Below, piece by piece: positions 1 through 6,645 of a stretch of 8,771 nucleotides of DNA. The DNA lies in assembly GCA_016762975.1 (NCBI GenBank), contig JAESUV010000005.1, positions 6,853-15,623 of the forward strand, given 5' to 3'. Position numbers and translations under genes: made by a program. The notes under the pieces are model-generated. The model worked only from the letters and a program-made list of their open reading frames with translations. It did no database searches and had not been told where the DNA came from. Numbering within the stretch: the first letter of the stretch is position 1; every line of letters begins with the position of its first letter. The DNA is from Gammaproteobacteria bacterium (GTDB lineage: Bacteria > Pseudomonadota > Gammaproteobacteria > Pseudomonadales > Pseudohongiellaceae).

Positions 1-230
1 GCAGAACCTATGTACAAGAAATCATGTCACGTAACATTATTTCTGTCGGGCCACGAAGCTCTGTCGACAACACGATGCAATTGATGCTCGACAATGGCAT
101 CCACCACATCCTAGTACTACAAGATAAAAAGGTCTGTGGAATTGTTTCGGTGACAGACATAATACAGATCGACAAAGCCCGAACTTACATTCCGGTCGCG
201 GATCCTGAGCCTCACGCCACTACACACTAG
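1..230 (+). CDS. CBS-domain protein, C-terminal part (5' end outside window)
   Basis: The reading frame is open from the left edge (first full codon at base 3) to the TAG at 228-230, giving 76 residues of the end of a protein. The visible part is one CBS repeat: an entry motif EIMSRNIISV, a helix with SVDNTMQLMLDNGIHHILVL, then KKVCGIVSVTDII, matching the usual pattern of 'MT..v.tv...tsv.eam.lM....i.hlpV.d...l.GivS..Dii'. CBS repeats normally come in pairs that bind adenosine nucleotides and act as energy or redox sensors; a first repeat should lie upstream, outside the window. The tail after the repeat is short and rich in Pro and His. An ATG at base 24 lies inside the CBS fold and is not a credible start, because the motif already begins upstream of it. 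The ligand and partner cannot be told from this fragment. The family is confident, the role unknown. Confidence 0.85.
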   Translation, partial: RTYVQEIMSRNIISVGPRSSVDNTMQLMLDNGIHHILVLQDKKVCGIVSVTDIIQIDKARTYIPVADPEPHATTH

Positions 231-278
231 TCGATATTCAACGCGTAAACTGACTATTTCTCAGCTCCGGCCCTGTCT

Positions 279-298
279 GACACCCAATTAACGGTGTC
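279..298. repeat. Perfect 6-bp inverted repeat downstream of the CBS gene
   Basis: GACACC and GGTGTC flank an 8-base spacer. The element begins 48 bases after the stop codon of the CBS gene. No run of T follows on the + strand, so it is not a typical intrinsic terminator. It could be a transcript-end hairpin or a binding site for a dimeric regulator. The sequence shows only the symmetry. Confidence 0.4.
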
Positions 299-381
299 GC
301 TAGCCCGAGCGCACGGTTCCCCCCTGCAGTCCTTTGCGCTTAACACACGTCAAATACTTAGGTTTCTTTTCCTGCGGCCTA

Positions 382-395
382 TTGACGCACATCAA
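382..395. promoter_or_regulatory. FNR/Anr-like box upstream of the metal-efflux operon
   Basis: TTGAC-GCAC-ATCAA matches the FNR/Anr consensus TTGAT-N4-ATCAA at 9 of 10 defined positions. It lies 68 bases before the start of the 129-residue membrane protein, the first gene of the efflux operon. The left half, TTGACG, could instead be a plain sigma-70 -35 hexamer. The best -10-like hexamer, TAAGAT (408-413), would then be 20 bases away, longer than the usual 16-18. If TAAGAT is the -10, the box would centre near -31, which would suit repression better than class II activation. Regulation by oxygen is inference from the motif alone. Confidence 0.4.
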
Positions 396-400
396 CTCTA

Positions 401-411
401 CTTAGGCTAAG
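401..411. repeat. Short dyad CTTAG-G-CTAAG overlapping a possible -10 element
   Basis: Two 5-base arms, CTTAG and CTAAG, are exact reverse complements around one central base, and the dyad overlaps the -10-like TAAGAT at 408-413. The 8-mer TACTTAGG, which contains the left arm, also occurs at 355-362, exactly 44 bases upstream on the same face of the helix to within about a fifth of a turn. A shorter ACTTAGG occurs at 917-923 before czcC. This could be an operator, but the arms are short and chance is not excluded. Confidence 0.25.
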
Positions 412-463
412 ATTCTGTTACAGTGGATCCATTGCAATACATGGGCCCGCTCTTCCTGATCCA

Positions 464-853
464 ATGCGCGAACTGCTCGAACAGAAAAACACAACCACTA
501 CAGTAGTCTACCTACTGTTGTTTGTGCTGCTTGCGCTGCGCGTGGGCGGTGCTGTTAGCCACTATTGCTTCGATGGACAGGAACCGCCTGTCAGCATCCA
601 CTTTGATAATCTTAATGGTCATATTGAGCACGGAGAAGAAGCCGGCCATACAAATATTGAGAAACAAGTTCTTTCTGACAACCTAGTTTCCAAGATCTTC
701 GATATCGACTCTCTTCTCATCATCGTTAGTTTGTTCTTACTCTGTCTGCTGCCCTTACCGAAAGCTCAAGCTCGGTATCAATATGTAGACAGGAAAATCA
801 GCAGCCTCAAGAATTACCTTCCGCCACTGCGAGCACCTCCCCTAGCATCCTAA
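464..853 (+). CDS. Small membrane protein of unknown function at the head of the czc operon (czcI-like position)
   Basis: This 129-residue protein is not one I can assign to a named family with confidence. It has a hydrophobic segment at about residues 12-31 (signal anchor or signal peptide), a middle part with five histidines (33, 46, 53, 56, 62), acidic residues and one Cys (35, in SHYCFDG), a second hydrophobic segment at about 82-98, and a basic tail ending in LPPLRAPPLAS. With two membrane segments and an inside N-terminus, the His/Glu-rich loop would face the periplasm, where it could bind metal; this is inference. It lies 78 bases before czcC with no terminator between, so it is probably the first gene of the operon. 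Small exported proteins such as CzcI occupy this place in other czc loci, and a proline-rich LPPLRAPP-like end is reminiscent of them. ATG 464 is the only standard start after the in-frame stop at 383-385; no clear ribosome-binding site precedes it. Confidence 0.7.
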   Translation: MRELLEQKNTTTTVVYLLLFVLLALRVGGAVSHYCFDGQEPPVSIHFDNLNGHIEHGEEAGHTNIEKQVLSDNLVSKIFDIDSLLIIVSLFLLCLLPLPKAQARYQYVDRKISSLKNYLPPLRAPPLAS

Positions 854-904
854 GCATTTCGTAATTAGATACAGTCCTTCCTCAACTGACTGATTTGATT
901 TGTG

Positions 905-916
905 CGTGCGCGCACG
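905..916. repeat. Perfect 12-bp palindrome just upstream of the czcC ribosome-binding site
   Basis: CGTGCGCGCACG reads the same on both strands and lies 4 bases before the AGGAG of czcC. It could fold in RNA as a 4-bp stem with a CGCG loop and influence entry of ribosomes at czcC, or be a protein-binding site. It could also be a chance GC-rich alternation. Confidence 0.35.
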
Positions 917-920
917 ACTT

Positions 921-925
921 AGGAG
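921..925 (+). promoter_or_regulatory. Ribosome-binding site of czcC
   Basis: AGGAG lies 6 bases before the ATG at 932, supporting that start. It is the first clear Shine-Dalgarno sequence in the operon; the preceding small gene lacks one. Confidence 0.75.
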
Positions 926-931
926 TTTAGA

Positions 932-2203
932 ATGAAAATTTGCAAACCATTGACGGTGTTTTACTCCGTCGTCGCTCTGTTGTTAGGAAGCTGGGCTCAC
1001 GCCGCTCCCGATGACGGCGTTAGCCTTCCTGAGGCGATTCGATTAACACTGGAAAACAATCCACAGTTTCAAACCTATCAATTACGCGCAGACGCACTCC
1101 AGGGAGAGCTGCAAACCGCGCAACTAAAACCCGGGCTTCGTCTCAGCAGCGAGATTGAGAATGTTCTAGGTACTGGAGATCTCAACTGGTTTCAGGGAAC
1201 TGAAATTACCCTCTCGCTCTCACAAGTTATCGAATTTGGCGACAAACGTTCGGCCAGGACGAACGTTGTCAATCAGCGCCAGAACGTCTTGCAAGCGGAA
1301 CAACAAATTCTTGAATTGAATCTGCTGTCGGAGGTTGCGACTCGTTATATCGAGTTAGCTGCTGCTGAAGAAACGGCTAGTCTGTTAGAGCAGTACACAC
1401 AATTGGCTTCAGACATACTCAGTAATGTTTCTGCGCGTGTCGATGCTGGCAGGACGCCAGAGGCTGCCCGATATCGAGCCGCGGCAGCACTCGCTCGCGT
1501 CGAACTAGACGCACAGAGCGCAAGTTATCGAACCCAAGCAGCAAGCATAAGCCTCTCGAGCCTCTGGGGTGGGCTTTCTTCACAGCACCAGAGTCAGACA
1601 GAACTAATGCAGATCGTTGAAACCGCCGACATGCAATCACTTCTCGCTGCGCTTGAGAGAAATCCGGCAATACAGGTGTTTGTTACTGAAACCCGACTGA
1701 AAGAAGCGGAGCTTCGTCAAGCGCGCAGTCAACGCAGTAGCAACATCGAAGTTGGCGCGGGCCTGCGTCATCTCGCGGAACTCAACGATACAGCAATCAC
1801 GTTTCAGCTCAGCATGCCTCTATCGACTAAGCGCCGAGCACAGGGAGCTATCACTGCTGCACAGGCAAATTTATTGCGTGTCGACAGCGAAAGAGAGACA
1901 GCAGTACTACGCATGAAGGCACAGCTGCTAACACTGGAACAACTACGTCTACTAGCAGTCAATGAATTCACCGCGTTGCAAGACTTAGTCGTTCCTCAAC
2001 TTAACAACGCACTCGCTGCAACCCGAGTTGCCTTCGAGAATGGCCGCTACAGCTATATTGAAATGAGCGCGGCGCAGAAGGAGCTTTTGGATTCCCAACT
2101 CGCACTCATCGATGCAGCCGCACGCTCCCACCTAATCCGAATTGAAATCGAACGACTAAGTGGCGAAACACTTGGTCGTTCATCAGGAGAAACCTCACAA
2201 TGA
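932..2203 (+). CDS. czcC: CzcC-type outer-membrane efflux channel (TolC/OEP family)
   Basis: This is the outer-membrane factor of an RND heavy-metal efflux pump, forming a trimeric beta-barrel with a long periplasmic alpha-tunnel that docks on the adaptor and pump. The 423-residue length suits the family. A signal peptide runs from residue 1 to about 24 (hydrophobic core YSVVALLLGSW, cleavage after AHA). There is no lipobox cysteine, so it is probably not acylated, unlike CusC. Two outer-membrane-efflux repeats follow, about 30-215 and 234-415. The first holds SLPEAIRLTLENNP and the CzcC-like stretch EITLSLSQVIEFGDKR (91-106); VDAGRTPEAARYRAAAALAR (170-189) is also typical. The second begins LLAALERNPAI (238-248). 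Long Ala/Gln/Glu-rich helices between these fit the coiled-coil tunnel. Its stop overlaps the czcB start by 4 bases (ATGA), implying translational coupling. CzcC is preferred over CusC because of the pump it accompanies. Confidence 0.93.
   Translation: MKICKPLTVFYSVVALLLGSWAHAAPDDGVSLPEAIRLTLENNPQFQTYQLRADALQGELQTAQLKPGLRLSSEIENVLGTGDLNWFQGTEITLSLSQVIEFGDKRSARTNVVNQRQNVLQAEQQILELNLLSEVATRYIELAAAEETASLLEQYTQLASDILSNVSARVDAGRTPEAARYRAAAALARVELDAQSASYRTQAASISLSSLWGGLSSQHQSQTELMQIVETADMQSLLAALERNPAIQVFVTETRLKEAELRQARSQRSSNIEVGAGLRHLAELNDTAITFQLSMPLSTKRRAQGAITAAQANLLRVDSERETAVLRMKAQLLTLEQLRLLAVNEFTALQDLVVPQLNNALAATRVAFENGRYSYIEMSAAQKELLDSQLALIDAAARSHLIRIEIERLSGETLGRSSGETSQ
2185..2190 (+). promoter_or_regulatory. 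Ribosome-binding site of czcB inside the czcC end
   Basis: AGGAGA lies 9 bases before ATG 2200, within the last codons of czcC. Together with the ATGA overlap it supports the chosen czcB start and coupled translation. Confidence 0.7.
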
Positions 2204-3417
2204 ATTTCCTCAACAACACATTCAAGAATAGCCTCTGCATCGGCGTTGTCTTATTCATTGCCAGTCAGACATTTGCGCAGGAACACGATGACGAAGAAGA
2301 TAACAAGACTGGTCCTCACGGTGGCCGTCTACTAGAAGCCGATGGCTTTGTCGTGGAATTGACTGTCTTCGAGCAGTTAGTCGAACCCCAATTTCGAGCC
2401 TGGGCATTCCTTGATGAAATCGAGATAGCGCCAAGTGACTGGCAGATCGGCGTTGAATTAACACGATTGGGTGGCAACACAGACAATCCCAGTTTTGTTA
2501 ATAACGGCGAATTTTTTGTCAGCAGCCCCATAGCTGAACCACACTCATTCGATGTCCGCGTGACTGCGAACTATGCCGGTAGTAGCTATCACTGGGATTA
2601 CGAAAGCCCTGAAGGTCGTGTCGACTTAAGTCCGCAGCAGGTAGCCAGACTAGGCATAGTTACGCAGGTGGCGGATGCACAATCGCTGCTACAACAGGAA
2701 CTTCTGTACGGGAAAATCACTCCCGATCCCAAACTTGTTAGCCATATAACAGCGCGCTATCCCGGCCTGATTCGTAGCGTCAGCCCAGAGTTGGGTGACT
2801 ACGTGAATCAGGGCGACCTTGTTGCAACCGTTGAAGCCAATGACAGTCTGCAAACCTACGAGATCAGGGCGCCGATTAGTGGCACTGTTATTGATAGCCA
2901 CGCTAACCCTGGCGAGTTTGCCAGTGATCAGCCGCTACTGACGATTGCTAACTACAGCAATGTCTGGGCCGATCTCAATGTATTTCCTTCAGAGGCTCAG
3001 CGCATTCGCGCAGGCCAAGAAGTGAGTCTGCGCATGGGCGAACTGAGCACGAGCAGTACTATCCGCTACCTGAATCCAGGCGAAGGGCTTTCACCACACG
3101 TTATCGCTAGAGTGCCACTTGCAAATCCCGATCTTATCTGGACCCCGGGGCTATTAGTCGAAGCAGATGTAACTGTCGCTAAATTCGATGTGGATCTAGC
3201 AGTCGAAAACACAGCCCTGCAAGATTTCCTAGGCCGTCCTGTCGTGTTCATCCAAGTGGGTAACAGCTTTGAGGCGCGACCCCTGCAATTGGGTCGCAGC
3301 GACAGACGTTTCACCGAGGTATTGAGCGGTCTCAATAGAGGCGACATCTATGTGGTTGCGAATAGCTACTTGCTGAAAGCAGACCTGGAGAAATCCGGCG
3401 CCACTCACGCACACTAG
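2200..3417 (+). CDS. czcB: CzcB-type periplasmic adaptor (membrane fusion protein)
   Basis: This periplasmic protein joins the RND pump to the outer-membrane channel and may hand metal to the pump. Residues 1-26 form a signal peptide (core CIGVVLFIASQTF, cleavage after TFA). The mature N-terminus is acidic and His-bearing (EHDDEEDNKTGPHGG), with GPHGGRL as seen at the start of the metal-binding N-terminal domain of CzcB-type adaptors; this domain runs to about residue 135. A family-typical VDLSPQQVARLGI (141-153) precedes the barrel-sandwich (biotinyl-lipoyl-like) part at about 175-255, with GLIRSVSPELGDYVNQGDLV and IRAPISGTVIDSHANPGEF. The beta-barrel and membrane-proximal domains follow; GRPVVFIQVGNSFEARPLQLG (345-365) is typical. 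The end, YLLKADLEKSGATHAH, has a short His tail. The protein has few methionines and none clustered near the N-terminus, unlike CusB, which argues for divalent cations rather than Cu/Ag. It lies between czcC and czcA in one operon. Confidence 0.93.
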   Translation: MNFLNNTFKNSLCIGVVLFIASQTFAQEHDDEEDNKTGPHGGRLLEADGFVVELTVFEQLVEPQFRAWAFLDEIEIAPSDWQIGVELTRLGGNTDNPSFVNNGEFFVSSPIAEPHSFDVRVTANYAGSSYHWDYESPEGRVDLSPQQVARLGIVTQVADAQSLLQQELLYGKITPDPKLVSHITARYPGLIRSVSPELGDYVNQGDLVATVEANDSLQTYEIRAPISGTVIDSHANPGEFASDQPLLTIANYSNVWADLNVFPSEAQRIRAGQEVSLRMGELSTSSTIRYLNPGEGLSPHVIARVPLANPDLIWTPGLLVEADVTVAKFDVDLAVENTALQDFLGRPVVFIQVGNSFEARPLQLGRSDRRFTEVLSGLNRGDIYVVANSYLLKADLEKSGATHAH

Positions 3418-3420
3418 GAG
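3416..3420 (+). promoter_or_regulatory. Ribosome-binding site that fixes the czcA start at ATG 3428
   Basis: AGGAG overlaps the czcB stop codon (TAG, 3415-3417). It is 7 bases from ATG 3428 but only 1 base from the in-frame TTG at 3422, so the ATG is the functional start. Confidence 0.8.
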
Positions 3421-3427
3421 ATTGACG

Positions 3428-6400
3428 ATGATAAATTTTATTCTGCGCTCTTCTATAGAACAGCGCTGGCTCGTTTTGGCCATCACCCTCGCGCTCAGCC
3501 TGCTTGGTGTCTGGAATTATTTCCAGCTGCCTATCGATGCCGTACCCGATATAACCAACGTGCAGGTTCAGGTTAATACCGAGGCACCAGGCTACTCTCC
3601 ACTGGAGGCCGAACAGCGAATCACCTTTCCAGTTGAGACGGGGCTTGCCGGCCTGCCCAACCTCGCCTATACCCGCTCGCTTTCACGCTATGGCCTATCG
3701 CAGGTTACTGTAGTGTTCGATGAGGGGACCGACATTTATTTCGCACGTAACCTGATCAGCGAAAGACTCGCCGTTCTAAGCAGCCAACTACCTGACGGCA
3801 TCAACCCGGAGATGGGGCCGATCAGCACAGGACTCGGCGAGATTTTCATGTACACGATCTCAGCTGAAGACAATGCGTTACAGCCAGATGGTTCGCCCTA
3901 CGACAGTACAGCCCTAAGAGAGATACAAGACTGGATAATTCGACCGCAGCTAATGTTGGTTGATGGGATCAATGAGATTAATTCCACCGGAGGCTATGAG
4001 AAACAATTCCACGTCACCCCCGATCCTACCGAGCTCTTACGCTGGGGAATAAGCATGCAAGATGTCGTAGACGCCCTGCGCAATAACAACAGCAATCGGG
4101 GCGCCGGATATATCGAAGCGAATGGGCAGCAGCTCTTGATTCGCTCCACCGGACAACTCAGCAGCTTCGAGGATATCGAAAACGTGCCGTTAGCGATTCG
4201 TGGTGATGTGCCGATTCGCATCGCAGACGTAGCCGAAGTTTCCATCGGCAGTCAACTGCGCACCGGTGCCGCAACACGCGACGGTGTCGAGACAGTACTG
4301 GGCACTGCGTTCATGCTCATGGGAGCGAACTCAAGAACGGTGGCTCGCGATGTTGCGTTGAAACTGCAAGAAGTAAACGCATCCTTACCGAAGGGCGTGA
4401 CAGCCGAGCCGGCCTACGATCGAACTGTGCTCGTCGACAAGACTATTAAGACCGTGCAAGAGAATCTTCTCGGCGGGGCCTTACTGGTAATCAGCGTATT
4501 GTTTCTGATGCTAGGGAATTTTCGCGCCGCATTGATCACCATGATAGTGATCCCCATCTCTATGCTCGGCACATTTACCGGCATGGTGACCTTCGGTATA
4601 TCGGCTAACTTAATGAGTTTAGGTGCATTAGACTTCGGAATCATCGTAGATGGCGCAGTAATCATCGTGGAGAACAGCGTACGTCGCCTCTCCGAAGCTC
4701 AGAAACAGAACAACGACCTCTTGTCACGAGAACAAAGACTGCGCGTTGTATTTGACGCAACCAATGAAGTTATTCGTCCTAGTCTTTTCGGTGTCGGCAT
4801 TATCACCTTTGTCTATCTGCCGATCTTCGCGCTAACCGGTATCGAAGGAAAAATGTTTCACCCTATGGCGATCACCGTAATCCTCGCACTAACCACCGCG
4901 ATTATACTCTGCTTCACCTTAGTACCAGCGGCACTTGCGATTTTTATGACTGGGAAAATTTCGGAGCGCGAGAACATTCTCATTCGCGGCTTAAAGAAAG
5001 TCTATCGACCATTGCTACTTTTCTCATTGAAACTGCGCTGGCTAGTGATAGGTGTAGCGACCGCCATCGTCGGCCTTTGTATTGCGCTCGCACTAACTTT
5101 GGGAACTGAGTTTATCCCACAGTTAGATGAAGGCGATATCGCCATGCATGCTCTGCGCATCCCCGGCACCGGCTTGAATCAGGCAGTCGAGATGCAACGT
5201 GCAATTGAAATCAGAATCTCTCAGTTCGGTGAGGTCGATAGAGTGTTCTCAAAAATTGGCACACCGGAGATCGCTACCGACCCCATGCCGCCCGGGGTCG
5301 CCGATACGTTTATTATGTTAAAACCAAACTCACAATGGCCTAAGCCGAGCAAGACCAAAGCTGAATTTATTGCGGAGCTAGAGGAGGCCATGTCGGAGAT
5401 ACCTGGCAACAACTATGAGTTCACCCAACCGATCGAGATGCGATTCAACGAGTTGATTTCGGGAGTACGGGCCGATCTCGGAATCAAGGTTTTTGGTGAC
5501 GACCTTGATCAACTGCTGCGGTTAGCAGAACAAGTACGCGAAATAATAGAGCCAGTGCAAGGCGCAGCCGATGTGCAGGTTGAGCAAGTAAGCGGACTCC
5601 CAATCCTGACCATCGTGCCGAAGCGCGATGTACTAGCTCGATACGGAGTGAACATTAGCGACCTGCAGGAGCTCATTGGCACGGCCATGGGTGGCCAGCC
5701 CGCCGGGCTAATTTTTGAGGGCGATCGTCGCTTCGAGCTCATAGTTCGCCTTCCAGAGGAGATGCGTACAGACTTGTACCGGCTCGGCCGCCTGCCAGTT
5801 CCTACCGCGTCATTCACTGATGGGCCCGGTTATGTGCCGCTATCGGAAGTAGCGACTATCGAATTGACTACGGTACCGAATCAGGTGAACAGGGAAAATG
5901 GAAAGCGCCGAATTGTAGTTACTTCGAATATTCGAGATAGAGATCTTGGGTCATTTGTCGAAGAGGCACGCCAGCGCATAGATGCTCAGCTTCAGCTTCC
6001 TCCGGGATACTGGATCGAATACGGCGGCACTTACCAACAACTCGAGTCGGCACGAGAACGCCTATCCCTCGTTGTACCCGTCACGCTCGCTATCATCTTT
6101 GGCATATTGCTCATGGCATTCAGCTCTTTCAAAGATGCACTAATCATCTTTACTGGCGTCCCGCTGGCGTTGACCGGCGGCGTGGTTGCACTATGGCTTC
6201 GCGACATGCCGTTATCGATATCGGCCGGTGTTGGGTTTATCGCGCTCTCGGGAGTTGCCGTTTTAAACGGACTTATCATGCTCTCATTCATAAGCAGCCT
6301 CCGTGACCGGCGAGGCAACCTTGTGGATTCGATCATCGAAGGTGCAATGACTCGACTACGCCCGGTATTAATGACGGCACTTGTCGCGAGCTTAGGGTTT

Positions 6401-6556
6401 ATTCCAATGGCTCTTAACACTAGTATCGGAGCGGAAGTTCAGCGGCCACTAGCCACCGTGGTTATCGGCGGCATTATTTCGTCAACGCTGTTAACTCTGC
6501 TCGTACTGCCTGCGTTCTATCGTATTATTCACTGGCGTGGCGCGAAAGCGGCCTAA
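3428..6556 (+). CDS. czcA: CzcA-type RND heavy-metal/proton antiporter
   Basis: This inner-membrane pump of the HME-RND family exports heavy-metal cations in exchange for protons, as a trimer with CzcB and CzcC. It has 1042 residues from ATG 3428, the usual length. An in-frame TTG at 3422 would add two residues but lacks a proper ribosome-binding site. The first membrane segment spans about 14-32, followed by the family motif LPIDAVPDITNVQVQV (34-49). A second membrane block starts near 347. The fourth helix carries DFGIIVDGAVIIVEN with Asp402, Asp408 and Glu415, the same numbers as the proton-relay residues of Cupriavidus CzcA. IPGNNYEF and FNELISGVRADLGIKVFGDD lie in the second periplasmic porter part; the final helices include GAEVQRPLATVVIGG. 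By eye against recalled CusA, the Cu/Ag-binding methionine triad aligns to His, Val and Glu, so Zn, Co or Cd is the likely substrate (inference). It is the last gene of the operon. Confidence 0.95.
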   Translation: MINFILRSSIEQRWLVLAITLALSLLGVWNYFQLPIDAVPDITNVQVQVNTEAPGYSPLEAEQRITFPVETGLAGLPNLAYTRSLSRYGLSQVTVVFDEGTDIYFARNLISERLAVLSSQLPDGINPEMGPISTGLGEIFMYTISAEDNALQPDGSPYDSTALREIQDWIIRPQLMLVDGINEINSTGGYEKQFHVTPDPTELLRWGISMQDVVDALRNNNSNRGAGYIEANGQQLLIRSTGQLSSFEDIENVPLAIRGDVPIRIADVAEVSIGSQLRTGAATRDGVETVLGTAFMLMGANSRTVARDVALKLQEVNASLPKGVTAEPAYDRTVLVDKTIKTVQENLLGGALLVISVLFLMLGNFRAALITMIVIPISMLGTFTGMVTFGISANLMSLGALDFGIIVDGAVIIVENSVRRLSEAQKQNNDLLSREQRLRVVFDATNEVIRPSLFGVGIITFVYLPIFALTGIEGKMFHPMAITVILALTTAIILCFTLVPAALAIFMTGKISERENILIRGLKKVYRPLLLFSLKLRWLVIGVATAIVGLCIALALTLGTEFIPQLDEGDIAMHALRIPGTGLNQAVEMQRAIEIRISQFGEVDRVFSKIGTPEIATDPMPPGVADTFIMLKPNSQWPKPSKTKAEFIAELEEAMSEIPGNNYEFTQPIEMRFNELISGVRADLGIKVFGDDLDQLLRLAEQVREIIEPVQGAADVQVEQVSGLPILTIVPKRDVLARYGVNISDLQELIGTAMGGQPAGLIFEGDRRFELIVRLPEEMRTDLYRLGRLPVPTASFTDGPGYVPLSEVATIELTTVPNQVNRENGKRRIVVTSNIRDRDLGSFVEEARQRIDAQLQLPPGYWIEYGGTYQQLESARERLSLVVPVTLAIIFGILLMAFSSFKDALIIFTGVPLALTGGVVALWLRDMPLSISAGVGFIALSGVAVLNGLIMLSFISSLRDRRGNLVDSIIEGAMTRLRPVLMTALVASLGFIPMALNTSIGAEVQRPLATVVIGGIISSTLLTLLVLPAFYRIIHWRGAKAA

Positions 6557-6631
6557 AGGAGAAAAGAAGGTAAGATAGAGGAGGGCTGGGCTTGAGACGG
6601 GCTAGCTTGCCAGGCTCAATAAGCTGAGTAA
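6557..6631. other. Convergent junction between czcA and the GT-C gene
   Basis: These 75 bases separate two convergent stop codons. The left half is a purine-rich + strand tract (pyrimidine-rich on the - strand) with several Shine-Dalgarno-like runs but no ATG. I see no strong GC stem with a T run on either strand. Confidence 0.5.
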
Positions 6632-6645
6632 TTAGTTTGTTGAGC
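6614..6645. repeat. Inverted repeat over the end of the GT-C gene; weak terminator candidate
   Basis: GCTCAA (6614-6619) and TTGAGC (6640-6645) are exact reverse complements around a 20-base spacer that includes the stop codon of the - strand gene. On the + strand a short TTTG follows. The stem is short and the loop large, so it is at best a weak terminator for czcA read-through. Confidence 0.25.

Noticed and set aside
24..230. Separate 68-residue protein starting at ATG 24
   Set aside because: The frame is open to the left edge and the CBS motif already begins before this ATG, so it is the end of a longer protein.
382..413. MerR-family promoter (TTGACG and TAAGAT with a long 20-base spacer)
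   Set aside because: MerR-type metal promoters have 19-20-base spacers, but they contain a clear dyad within the spacer. None is visible here.
3422..3430. TTG at 3422 as start of czcA
   Set aside because: It is one base from the AGGAG and adds only two residues. ATG 3428 has a 7-base spacing and gives the CzcA numbering of the proton-relay residues.
6558..6630. Short ORF after czcA from TTG 6591 with a GGAGGG in front
   Set aside because: It would encode only about 11 residues and has no recognisable sequence. The purine-rich tract gives Shine-Dalgarno-like runs by composition.
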